DNA from: Azorinus chamasolen
Lineage: Eukaryota; Mollusca; Bivalvia; Cardiida; Solecurtidae
Assembly (NCBI GenBank): GCA_963576725.1
Contig: OY755241.1
Coordinates: 30,940,853 to 31,004,852, forward strand
Reading direction: 5' to 3'
DNA: 64,000 bases
Part shown: one piece after another, positions 32,965 through 41,815 of the stretch
Position numbering within the stretch: position 1 is the first letter of the stretch
Layout of the letters: every line of letters starts with the position of its first letter
Made by a program: the position numbers and the translations under genes
Notes under the pieces: generated by a model
What the model was told of the DNA's origin: nothing
Seen by the model: the letters and a program-made list of their open reading frames with translations, nothing else
Databases searched by the model: none

Positions 32965-33205
32965 CCCTTTCCCTCATATAAACGTGTTTTCACGCATTTG
33001 CAAACAGAGTAGACCCAGATCAGACGGCTCCTATAGGAGCTGTCTGATCAGGGTCTGCTCTGTTTGCTATGGGAATTTGTTTCTTTACTTTCTAAAATGG
33101 CTACAATATTCCATCTTCCATATTTCATTATAACTATTTTGTCCATGAATATTCAGTAGGCATTGAAATTTGAAATAAATATTAAATTATAGAACAGGGA
33201 AAGGG
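32965..33205. mobile_element. TTAA MITE, family A', complete
   Basis: TTAA at 32961-32964 and 33206-33209; 241 bp. CCCTTTCCCTCATATAAACG to GAACAGGGAAAGGG. The palindrome AGACCCAGATCAGACGGCTC is almost exactly mirrored. It ends 28 bp from the exon 2 donor. Confidence 0.85.
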
Positions 33206-33232
33206 TTAAATAGCTGGAAATTAATATTTTAC

Positions 33233-33438
33233 CAGGTCCACTTGAGTGTCTTGAAGTTTATCCCTTAAACCTGACAGATTTTCTGCTGACATGAGGTTTC
33301 CTGTTCCATCTACTCCAAAATACCAGTTGCCATGGCTGTACTGAATGAAGCTATCATCATTGATCATCTGACGGATACTGTTGCCTTCGTAGTATGGGTT
33401 TAAAGTTGTTGCCAGCCAGGACCAGTTACCACTGTAGC
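33233..33438 (-). CDS. CMTR2: CMTR2 exon 2
   Basis: Residues 161-229: the split glycine, then YSGNWSWLATTLNPYYEGN and IQYSHGNWYFGVDGTGNLMS, matching WSWVANTLNPYHEAN and WWYFGPDNTGDIM of the family. It lies between the SAM-binding loop and the catalytic Asp. Acceptor GTTTCTCAG at 33439-33440, donor CTGGTAAAA at 33232; 206 nt, phase 1 in and 0 out. Confidence 0.93.
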
Positions 33439-33489
33439 CTGAGAAACAGACAAGCTTGTGCCGGTCAAATAGATTGTTAACATTTTACA

Positions 33490-33710
33490 CCATGAAATAA
33501 TGATATCAAGAGAACTAGATTAATTTTTAACAAAGGGATTTCTGTCCATGGCAGAAACTGCAGAATCTCATTTATATTATTTCATGAGTAAACAGAGCAG
33601 ACCCTGATCAGACAGCTCCTACAGGAGCCATTTGATCTGGGTCTACTCTGTTTGCGATTGCATAGAAAGGCGTTTTTATTTAGTAAGGAGATAAACAGAT
33701 TCATCACGAT
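33490..33710. mobile_element. TTAA MITE, family A, inverted and worn
   Basis: Core AACAGAGCAGACCCTGATCA mirrored around GCTCCTACAGGAGC, flanked by TTCTGTCCATGGCAGAAAC and GCATAGAAAGGCG. Termini not recognisable. Confidence 0.62.
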
Positions 33711-33935
33711 AGTTTTATCGTATGAAAAGTACTCTCCTTATGGCATTATCCAGAATTATATACTTACCGTTAATAGCTTCGTTCACCATCTGACAGTAAT
33801 TTTCTTCATAACTGACTAATTCAAATTAACTTTCAAATACCAATAATATTTGTAGTAATAAAGAAAGGTTTGAAAGGTAATGCAAATTTAACAGATTGAT
33901 AACCATTTAAATAGTTAGCTGTACAATATGTAATA

Positions 33936-34645
33936 AACAAGAACTCAACTATTTTCAGTATTGATAGTGGACTAAAATGGTGTCCAATGATACTGGAAGC
34001 AAGTATTCAAAGTCTCAGTAAAATAATTTTAATAGTATTCAAGATGTTGGATCTCTTTGAAATCTTTAACGAAAGAAAACCCTAAGTTAAAAAGGGCAAT
34101 AATTTCTGTTTAAATAAAATGCTTGACAGATTTATGTACTCTTATCTACAAATGAAGCTTGTGATTGTTAACAAGTGTTTCAAGTTTCAAAGCTTTATCT
34201 CAAAGGGTTATTTAAATAAGTGGACTTTAACAAAAATCTTTACTAAAAATTTGAAGTAAAAAGGGCCATAATTCTGTCTAAATGCTTGACAGAGTTATGT
34301 TCCCTTGCCTACAGATAAAGCTTGTGATGGTAAACAAGTGTTCCAACTTTCAACGTTTTATTCCAAAGGTTAACCCATTCCCTCATAGGCTATTTTTAGA
34401 TACAACCTCTTTGAATAAATCTACCGAAAATGAGCATTAACTAGAGAAAAGAAACATTTTTAGAATTTAGTAGTTTGAAACCATTGTGATAAATAGAGCA
34501 TTTGCTCCTATTGGAGTGACTTTTATAGTCGTCAATATGAGGGAAAGGGTTAAAGGCACAAAGTAGACTTTAACAAAAACCAAGGTGCGACGCGGACGCC
34601 GGGACAAGCAGGAAAGCTCCACTATTCTTTGAATAGTCCAGCTTA
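33936..34645. mobile_element. Pearl/HINE-like element, family 6, with nested MITE
   Basis: 5' AACAAGAACTCAACTATTTT with hairpin CACTATC/GATAGTG-like arms. Two ~165-nt cores (AAAAGGGCAATAATTTCTG; GCTTGACAGATTTATG) follow, the second split by the B MITE at 34374-34549. 3' end GAAAGCTCCACTATTC-TTT-GAATAGTCCAGCTTA, again a stem-loop inside an AGCT pair. Confidence 0.75.
34374..34549. mobile_element. TTAA MITE, family B, in a dated site
   Basis: TTAA duplicated at 34370-34373 and 34550-34553. Removing the MITE and one TTAA restores the tandem-core unit (AAAGGTTAAAGGCAC), which aligns with the neighbouring unit (AAAGGGTTATTTAAATAAG). This gives direct sequence evidence for TTAA target choice. Confidence 0.85.
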
Positions 34646-34990
34646 TATATATCTATGTCTGTATAAGCAAGTCTGTATATGTGTACTTGAAAGAGTGACA
34701 TCGAGCTACTTTCAGTTTTGTAATATCCCAGACAAGAATGTAAAATGAAGACTGCTGCAAAACTAGCATGCTCATTGATGAGGCTACCATCTAATCTGAT
34801 AGGGTCTGGTCTGCTTTTGGAGGGGGCGGGCGTAGATTTTTATGTTTGATGACATAACTAAATAGTGTGTTTGTAATGCATGTTGAAAAAGAGCTTAATT
34901 GGGTGATGGAAATAAAAATAACTGATTAAATCATTGTTTTATTGATTTTAATTAGATCCAGAATAATACTAAAAATAAGTTTATTTAGAA

Positions 34991-35008
34991 GGGGGGGGGG
35001 GGGGGGGG
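34991..35008. repeat. Homopolymer G tract (18 nt)
   Basis: Uninterrupted run of 18 G in CMTR2 intron 1, followed by a C-rich stretch. Confidence 0.9.
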
Positions 35009-35065
35009 AAAGCCGGCTCCCCACCCCCCTTCTAAATCCGTGTCTGCAACAGGTGAGAAGATTGT

Positions 35066-35372
35066 GGCTCTAACAGGATTTTAACCATGGGCCTTCGGCT
35101 TACCATGCCAGCACTCTAACCTGACTGGACTACACAGCCACATCTGGGACTTATTGACCAGTAAGCACCTGAATACCTGTGCCCAGCCCTTTTACAATAC
35201 TCCCCCTATGAAACTTTCCGTACCTCAAAATAAATCAGACATGTACATTGCCCAACTTTTCTTTGAGCGACAAACAGTAAAAGGACAAGTGGTGAAAAGA
35301 TGGTGGTCAGACCGAGATTTGAACCCAGGGCTGCTAGCCTACCGTGCCAGCTATCTTACAACTGAGATACAA
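35066..35372 (-). repeat. Two tRNA-derived heads, SINE remnants
   Basis: On the minus strand, 35145-35066 reads TGTGGCTGTGTAGTCCAGTC ... GGTTAAAATCC ... AGAGCCACA, with a pairing acceptor-like stem. 35372-35308 reads ATCTCAGTTGTAAGATAGC ... GGGTTCAAATCTC. Both have box A/box B spacing, but neither folds as a complete tRNA. They may be parts of one dimeric SINE or two insertions. Confidence 0.55.
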
Positions 35373-35692
35373 ATAACACACAATCTAGACCTTATGGATT
35401 TCCCCAACTTAACTCATTTTTTTAACCCTGTTACACTTACAGGAACATTAGGTAAATCCTTCCTTCATATTTTCACACATTTGCCAACAATGTAGCCCCA
35501 GTAAAGGAGCCATCTGATCAGGGTGTATACACACAAGTGCAATATAGTGGTTACTGTAAGCGCTACCGGGAAAAGGATTAAGTGGATTAAAAGCAACCAA
35601 AAAATAACTGACTTCGGAAGTTTTCTTGTCAGGTACATACATTTAATAAATATTTATATTTATACTACTGCATGTCTTCATTCAAGAATTAT

Positions 35693-35827
35693 ACACAGGG
35701 CACCGTCACAATGAATTATGAACCTCAACAGAAAAAAAATGTATGAACACTAGATATATAGAATATCTAGTGTTCATACATTTTTTTTTCTGTCGAGGTT
35801 CATAATTCATTGTGACGGTGCCCTGTG
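35693..35827. mobile_element. Near-perfect hairpin MITE, hAT-like
   Basis: The whole element folds: CACAGGGCACCGTCACAATG ... AACACTAGATAT, a tiny loop, then the mirror to CGGTGCCCTGTG. Flanked by GAATTAT at 35686-35692 and 35828-35834. The CACAGGG terminus and 7-8 bp duplication suggest hAT. It lies in intron 1, 151 bp from the exon 1 donor. Confidence 0.8.
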
Positions 35828-35978
35828 GAATTATGTCGTATTTTGGAAGAAAATCCAACCTGACAGGAATATTTGGTGTGTACTGAGGAATGTCCTAACC
35901 TAAATCAGTTTTAACACTCTGTCAGTGTATCGTTAAAACTGAAAGTAGCTTGATATCACCCTTTAAGGGTGAACATAC

Positions 35979-36459
35979 CAGAGGAGAGTAAATAATGATT
36001 CAAGCTGGTCACAAATGCTCCTGGGGCTTCACACAGATGAACAGAGAAGTATGGTAACTTTGTTTCAATCTGCAGGTAAGTTGACGCAATCTCGTAAAAC
36101 TTGCACCAAGCTTGTGTGCACAGCTCTGGCCTGAATTTGGTTCTTATGTGAGGTGCGATGCTACCTGCAAGGTTAACCGTTCTAGTATGTGAATGCCACA
36201 CCACCATGTCTTTGTCATTCAAATTATTTTTCAGATCATTGAGCTCATTCTTCATGTCGATATATTCTTGTATCTTCCATGTTCTATTTTGTATTGAAAG
36301 TTTGCTAATCCCATTTGGCAAAGTGAAAACTGTTCTATCATCTTTGTTTTTATAAACAAATTTTCTATCAAATAGTCGTTTGATACTGTCTTTGATAACA
36401 GGAGGCAGGTGCTTGGCACCTTTGTCCGAGTTATTCCTTTTTCTCTTATGCGACATCAT
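35979..36459 (-). CDS. CMTR2: CMTR2 exon 1 (N-terminus, SAM-binding loop)
   Basis: Residues 1-160 plus one base. The start is the first ATG of the tandem ATG ATG at 36459; upstream in frame there is only a GTG, and the ATG at 36473 is out of frame and followed by a stop. It encodes a basic N-terminus (HKRKRNNSDKG), then NLAGSIAPHIRTKFRPELC and QAWCKFYEI, and HLCEAPGAFVTSLNHYL, the SAM-binding motif I at residues 141-157. Donor TCTGGTATGT at 35978. A plus-strand frame over the same bases is a shadow. Confidence 0.93.
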
Positions 36460-36516
36460 TCTCCAGCTCACATCACAAACGATTACTGTAGTCCGAAATA
36501 TACATACTATCCGAAC
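36460..36516 (-). promoter_or_regulatory. Remaining CMTR2 5' flank before a transposon
   Basis: Only 57 bp separate the start codon from the 8-bp direct repeat end of the insertion at 36517. No TATA box or initiator is obvious. The 5' UTR either lies inside the insertion or continues through an upstream non-coding exon. Confidence 0.35.
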
Positions 36517-37107
36517 GAATGCGGGTCAACTCGGCCAATTTAAAAGTCGGCCTGGTCCAACTCGTCCTAGTCCTAATCGGCCAGATTCAATCGACCCAGC
36601 TCGGCCAAAAAATCGTTAGCCCTTAACATGGTTTACTAGAGACTTCAGATTTATACTTATTTTATTCAATAAACAAGCAGGACAGAACCTGATCCAATAG
36701 CTCATATAGTAGCCATCTGGTAGTGGTATGGGTCTATTCTGTTTTCAGAAATTGGCGCATAAGATCAAAAGAATAGCAATTTGATTGATACAAAATGATT
36801 GCCAATTAGCTACCGGTGCTTTAAACGTAGTTAAATCCCCAATCACCAATAATGACGTCGAAGGTAATGTGTATTAAATTCAAACTTCAGCTTCTCGAAT
36901 GCGCTTAAATTGAACTAACTCGTTAATTCGTAATTTCTATACGTACTAGAAGTTTGAATTAAGAATAAGTTCGACTTAAGCGAACATATACGGACAGAAC
37001 AATCACTATAATGTTGGCCGAGTTGGACCAAATGGGTTAGGACGAGATGGAATTTGGCCGAATTGGACCGTGGCCGAGTTGAAAATTGGCCGAAGTGACC
37101 TGTTACC
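36517..37107. mobile_element. Short non-autonomous MULE-like element
   Basis: Bracketed by the 8-bp direct repeat ATCCGAAC (36509-36516 and 37108-37115). Both arms consist of irregular GGCCGAGTTGGACC-type subrepeats in opposite orientation: left GGTCAACTCGGCCAATTT, right AAATTGGCCGAAGTGACC. The interior is non-coding with a worn family A core. Subrepeat-rich TIRs and an 8-bp duplication fit Mutator-like elements. Confidence 0.62.
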
Positions 37108-37161
37108 ATCCGAACTGTACTACAACTACATACTGGACACCCAATAGGCTCTCTACTCGAA

Positions 37162-37854
37162 CAAAGACCTATGATAACACACAGATAAGAAACTTAGACA
37201 AATCTCACCAAGTCTCGCGGCAAATGTACCAAATCACGCAAAGTCACGTTTGCAAATATCTCCAGTTGTAAGAAAGGCTCATGAAATATAAACATATCAT
37301 TGTGTAGAACAATTATTCAGCTACAATATGGTACCTTGATCGTTAAAATCGGTCCACAAACAAAAAAGTTTTGTGCAAAGACCCAACCCACCTGTCTGAA
37401 TTGCAATCTACTTATTTTGATGAAAATTACCTTAGTTTGCAATTAAAAATCAAGATTTCTAAAGATTTGCATACTTTCTTCAAAATAATGTGGTATATTT
37501 TAATTGGAAAACGATTATAAATACTATTAATACAATTTTTATCACAGATAAAACTTTTGTTTTTCAGTAGTTTATAAAATATAAGAGTTTGCCACGTGCT
37601 GAAATAAGGTATGATTTTAGCGTGTACAAAATCAAACAAAGTCACGTTTGCAGATATCTCGGATGGTAAGAAAACCTCAGGAAATATAAGCATATCATTG
37701 TGTAGTGCAACTATAAAGCTACAATATGATACCTTGATTGTTAAAATCTGTTCACAAACAAAAAACTTTTATGCAAAGAACCAAACCACCTATCAGAATA
37801 AAGTTCTCAGTGTTATACAGTAGTTTCTTATCTATGTGTTATCATAGGTCTTTG
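37162..37854. mobile_element. Non-autonomous DNA transposon with 33-bp TIR, hAT-like
   Basis: TIR starts CAAAGACCTATGATAACACA and extends 33 bp (37162-37194, 37822-37854) with one mismatch. Flanks carry ACTCGAA at 37155-37161 and 37855-37861. Inside, a ~175-bp block (AAAGTCACGTTTGCARATATC, AAACATATCATTGTGTAG) occurs twice in direct orientation, 37226-37402 and 37622-37798. No transposase. Confidence 0.82.
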
Positions 37855-37861
37855 ACTCGAA

Positions 37862-38063
37862 CAAAGAGATGTCTATCGAAGTTATTTCGATTTAGTTTGA
37901 GATGAAATTAATTTTTAAGAAAATACAAATTTATTATCACGCAAAAGCAAGCTAAATGAGTTTTCACGCGTGAAATTAATGTTTTATCCATGTGTGTTGC
38001 ATTTTTTTAGGATGGGTCTAAAATGCTGAGCTAGTCTGAAATTATTGTATCAAAATAACGGTA
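37862..38063. other. No feature recognised
   Basis: AT-rich DNA between the hAT-like element and the LINE tail; no open frame or repeat boundary seen. Confidence 0.4.
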
Positions 38064-38355
38064 TGTTGTTGTTGTTCTTGGTAGTTTCCCCCGTTTATTG
38101 TCCGGAGCACCCAAGGTAGTGGTCCTTGGTAGATTTTCGGTGTCTTCCTTTACCCAACAGGGTTAAAAGTTACAGGTTAAAACTAAAAGTTGCAATTAAA
38201 AGGTAACGGTTAAAAGAACTCAGATTACCGGTATGCATAAATAATGCCATAGTCACTTATGCATATAAAACAGTATTAGCTCAGAGCATATAGTATATAA
38301 GCACCCATAATCTAGGTGTCAGGGTATTAATAGAGATAATAAATATATACAAAAG
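38064..38355 (-). mobile_element. LINE 3' untranslated region and tail
   Basis: Downstream of the ORF2 stop on the minus strand, ending in an AAC microsatellite (plus strand GTTGTTGTTGTT at 38065-38076) instead of poly-A. It holds GTGCTCCGGACAATAAACGG near the end. Completes the element whose ORFs lie at 38356-44300. Confidence 0.7.
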
Positions 38356-39414
38356 TCATCCTGTGTCTAGGGCCATGCATGCCAGCAGTCTACATCGTGA
38401 GAGATGAATTCTCAGAATATATTCCTGAGAGAGTAGCTCAATATCAGTAACATCTTCAGGTACAAGCAGATTTCCTGATACAGCCGGGTGTGTGCAGTCT
38501 AGTACAATATGAGTGAAGAGTGTTGGATCGGCAAGTATAGCATCACCATCGACATTGCAATATTTCTGTATTATAGGGCCTACCTTGTCTTTGAACCTTT
38601 GCCTATGGTGGCTAGTGCATGGGCACGTAGCAATGAAATGTTCTCTAGTCTCTGGTCCCAAGTTGCAGATTCTGCACTGAGGATCTACTGCATACTGATT
38701 AAAAACAGCTCTATTTGACTGTAAAGTATATACTCCGGAGAGCAACTTGGCCTTGATCTCAGCTCGTTGGACACCCCTCTTACTAGATCGCGGAGCAGTG
38801 TATATATGGTGTGCTCTACCCACCTGCACAGAAGCTGGATTAAGGTAACGGAGACTGGGTTTCTCAGCAATATCAGTTTGCCACTTCTGTATTACATCAT
38901 CAGATACAGCTTGGTCCAGCACTTTCTTCCATGTCTTCTTCTCTGGTAGGGCTATAAGCAATTCATAAGCCGAGGGTAGACTGTAATGCAGTAATAAACT
39001 CCGCATCCTTGAGAATATACTTTTGTCATCAATGGATTTTGTTGCCAGCTGTCTTTCAGCAACTGCAAATTCAACTGTGGTCGGGTTACTGAGTATCCTA
39101 TGCATCAAATTCAGACAATTTCTGTGGATGACAGATTCTATTGGCAGTACCCCTAGTAGGGCAAGGGCTGCTGTATTGGCAGTTCTGTCTGGAAGATGTT
39201 GCAACTGTTTGAGGGTTTTAGACTGGAATGCTTCAAGTTTCCTCAAGTCTGTAAGAGTGCAGAAAAGGGCCTCCAGACCGTATGTGAGTCTAGGTACAAC
39301 AAAAGTTTGCCATATATGGCCTTTAATATCTTGTTTCATTCCTGACCGGCCATGTAGACCTGCTCCCATCAGTGCATATGCTGTCCTACGTCCAGTAGTA
39401 ACTTTTGCTTCCAC
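38356..39414 (-). CDS. LINE ORF2, C-terminal part after a frameshift
   Basis: Continues ORF2 in another frame: GRRTAYALMGAGLHGRSG, then LTYGLEALFCTLTDLRKLEA (thumb/connection region). Then a Cys-His knuckle, CRICNLGPETREHFIATCPC, is typical of the C-terminus of LINE polyproteins. The break from the upstream frame is explained by an extra AC in the short run AATACACTGTA near 39420: with one AC fewer, the two frames join without loss. Otherwise open to the stop. Confidence 0.85.
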   Translation of the reverse strand: MEAKVTTGRRTAYALMGAGLHGRSGMKQDIKGHIWQTFVVPRLTYGLEALFCTLTDLRKLEAFQSKTLKQLQHLPDRTANTAALALLGVLPIESVIHRNCLNLMHRILSNPTTVEFAVAERQLATKSIDDKSIFSRMRSLLLHYSLPSAYELLIALPEKKTWKKVLDQAVSDDVIQKWQTDIAEKPSLRYLNPASVQVGRAHHIYTAPRSSKRGVQRAEIKAKLLSGVYTLQSNRAVFNQYAVDPQCRICNLGPETREHFIATCPCTSHHRQRFKDKVGPIIQKYCNVDGDAILADPTLFTHIVLDCTHPAVSGNLLVPEDVTDIELLSQEYILRIHLSRCRLLACMALDTG

Positions 39415-39416
39415 AT

Positions 39417-41807
39417 CTACAGTGTATTTCTGTTGTTGCGGATGATGCCAAGGTGGACTGTTGTAGTCAACTCTGGTATATCCTCCATACCCATCCTGAA
39501 GGTCGGGTGAGAATCTGTCTTCTTTACATTTGAAATGACTGCCGCACTTTTGGACGGGTTGACATCATATCTAAAAGCTTTACTATATCTTTCAACAGTG
39601 TCAAGCATAAATTCCATCTCTCTGCCTTCATGTGACATCAAGGAGAGGTCATCTGCACATGTTGTATGTGGTATGCTAACATTTCCTATCCTGGCCCCAA
39701 CAAACTTGTCCTCGAGGTCGAGAAGTAATGGGTTATTATAGCGCTTATAGTGCTGCGTAGATAGTACACCACCTTGCCTGACTCCTTGCAGGATCTGTAT
39801 ATCATCAGAGGAATTGCCTTTCCATTTCACTTTTGAGGTCATCTCATTATACATGTCTTTAAGAATAAGCCATTCTGGGGTATTGATGCCATCCAAGCAA
39901 AGGTTCTGTAGGAGAAGACGGTGGTCAACAACATCAAACGCCTTTCTTGTGTCCAGAGTAGTCAGTATAAGCTTCCTTTTGCAGGCTTTAGCCTCTAGTT
40001 GGCATTCTGTGATGAGAGCAGCAGACATTATAGAAGAGGTACCCTTCGTGAAACCTGACTGAAGTTTCGACTGAGTGGCTGCAAGAGTTGGTTCATGCCT
40101 CGCACTTATGATGTGTTCCAAGATCTTTAGAATTACCGGTGTGACTGTAATTCCACGAAAGTTGCCTGGATTCTGTCGGTCTCCTTTCTTGTGAACCGGC
40201 GTAATTACCCCTCTCTTTAGTTCCTTTGATATAGCTTTCTGCTGGAATATCGTATTATAGAAGTTTGCAAGTAGACCATGGAGCTGTACACCTCCTTTTT
40301 TAAAGTGTTCTGCAGTGAGTCCAAAAACATCAGGTGACCTATTATTATTCATCTTACTTAGTGCCAACTGTACTTCACTAACATCTGTGGACCTAATTTC
40401 CGTGTCACAGGCCAGAAGAGCATTCTGTATCGTTGCAACATTAACCTTTGCTTCAGTGAGGATACCCTCATCATAATTGCCGTGCTCTTGAGGGACAGCC
40501 AACATTTGGAAGTGGGCAGCCCATCCATCTGTTATTTCATCATCCTCTGTCAATTTCTTCCCTTCTACGACAATGCAGTTTGTTGTATTTCCACCTGTAC
40601 TTCTCTGTCTCCTAATAAGCTTATAGAACAATTTATCATCATCCTCTTTTGCATTCATTATCTTGTCAAGTTCCAATTGGTGATTCTTGGCTGCTGTAAC
40701 TCTTTGCAATGACCGGAGTTTCCTTTTTGCATTCTTCATATTTACTTTGAGTGGATGCGTATTGCATATGGGGGAGCCAGCCTGTTTCCACTCACCCCAA
40801 GCTTTCTTACTCGCCTTTGCTGCAATGCAAATATCAAGGCTACAAATCTTAGGTATGACCTTCTTCTCCCTGCGTTTGGCTGAGTTACAGCCCGGTATAC
40901 TCTTACAAGTTGCTTTTTGCAGGATGCTTCTAATTGACTCAAGCATCATTTCTTGATCTCTGCAGTGTATGTCAGGGTCAAGATATAACATCTGTTGTTC
41001 AATGCATTTCCTATAAAGATCCTCGTTACATCTGTCCCAGTTTAGCCTGGGGGCATAAGTCTTCCTCCGGACTGTTTCTTCGAAATTGACGCTAATATCG
41101 GTTGACACAGGAACATGGTCTGAAACATTTCCAGAGCAGTCTCCTACAACTACAGTATTACTCGAAATTGAAAGTGCAATACTGTTCTTGAGGATGTAGT
41201 CAATTTCAGCCTGACTGTCACCACTGGCATGGAAAAATGTGGGTGTACCCAGTTGCTGATTGATCAGCCTGTGATTTTCTACAAAATTCCTTAGGAGGAT
41301 ATCTCTGTCGTTGGGAGGTTCCCGTGAGAGAGAGGCATTCAAGTCACCACAAAGGAAGACAGCATGGGTGCCCATAAACTTCACCAAGATCTCATCTAGC
41401 TGTATCAGAGCATTCTGGAAGGTGCCTGTGGAGTTATTTCCTCTGCATGGGAGATACGAGCTTATGATACACACATTTGGTTCAGAATTCAGTAGCAATA
41501 CAACAATTCTATCCCCACCATCCTCATACCGTTCAATCTTTACTTTCCAGTTCCCTTTGTAGAGTATTGCTGTACCTCCGTACCCTCTAGGTACCTGTAG
41601 AGGGGATATCGGGTCATCAGTGTCTACTGCTTTTGCATGTGCTATATGATCAGGTGAGATATCATCTAGCCCCTTAAGTTGAAAATTAAATAGCCAATGT
41701 TCCTGTAAACAACATATATCAGAGTCTTTAAGCAATTCCCTTACATACATCTCATTTGACCTTACATTTTTCACATTTAAAGTTGTCAATCTTATTCCGG
41801 ATCTCAT
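39417..41807 (-). CDS. LINE ORF2: endonuclease and reverse transcriptase
   Basis: The ATG at 41807 follows 6 nt after the ORF1 stop TGA (41816-41814). An APE-type endonuclease (LTTLNVKN, CCLQEHWL, CGDLNASL, SDHVPVSTD) comes first. A reverse transcriptase follows (VITPVHKKGDRQNPGNFRGI, TLDTRKAFDVVDH, LQGVRQGGVLS, catalytic CADDLSLM, with ADD for the usual YXDD). Target-primed reverse transcription in the nucleus is known for the class. The endonuclease and palm residues visible are intact. Clade uncertain (I/Nimb-like or CR1-like). Confidence 0.9.
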   Translation of the reverse strand: MRSGIRLTTLNVKNVRSNEMYVRELLKDSDICCLQEHWLFNFQLKGLDDISPDHIAHAKAVDTDDPISPLQVPRGYGGTAILYKGNWKVKIERYEDGGDRIVVLLLNSEPNVCIISSYLPCRGNNSTGTFQNALIQLDEILVKFMGTHAVFLCGDLNASLSREPPNDRDILLRNFVENHRLINQQLGTPTFFHASGDSQAEIDYILKNSIALSISSNTVVVGDCSGNVSDHVPVSTDISVNFEETVRRKTYAPRLNWDRCNEDLYRKCIEQQMLYLDPDIHCRDQEMMLESIRSILQKATCKSIPGCNSAKRREKKVIPKICSLDICIAAKASKKAWGEWKQAGSPICNTHPLKVNMKNAKRKLRSLQRVTAAKNHQLELDKIMNAKEDDDKLFYKLIRRQRSTGGNTTNCIVVEGKKLTEDDEITDGWAAHFQMLAVPQEHGNYDEGILTEAKVNVATIQNALLACDTEIRSTDVSEVQLALSKMNNNRSPDVFGLTAEHFKKGGVQLHGLLANFYNTIFQQKAISKELKRGVITPVHKKGDRQNPGNFRGITVTPVILKILEHIISARHEPTLAATQSKLQSGFTKGTSSIMSAALITECQLEAKACKRKLILTTLDTRKAFDVVDHRLLLQNLCLDGINTPEWLILKDMYNEMTSKVKWKGNSSDDIQILQGVRQGGVLSTQHYKRYNNPLLLDLEDKFVGARIGNVSIPHTTCADDLSLMSHEGREMEFMLDTVERYSKAFRYDVNPSKSAAVISNVKKTDSHPTFRMGMEDIPELTTTVHLGIIRNNRNTL

Positions 41808-41815
41808 ATTTGATG

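Larger units (their letters stand above)
11132..36459 (-). other. CMTR2: CMTR2 locus, 11 coding exons recognised
   Basis: Family knowledge: CMTR2 adds a 2'-O-methyl group to the second transcribed nucleotide of capped RNA, using S-adenosylmethionine. Eleven exons were found by protein similarity and GT/AG boundaries. Their lengths (481, 206, 198, 115, 260, 183, 120, 669, 111, 99, 172 nt) keep one reading frame throughout, giving 871 codons plus one base. The last exon should begin in phase 1 to the left of 11132; none was found in 1-11100, so it may be divergent or outside the window. Introns of 0.5 to 4.7 kb are mostly mobile-element DNA. No internal stop was found, so the gene looks functional. 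Confidence 0.88.
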
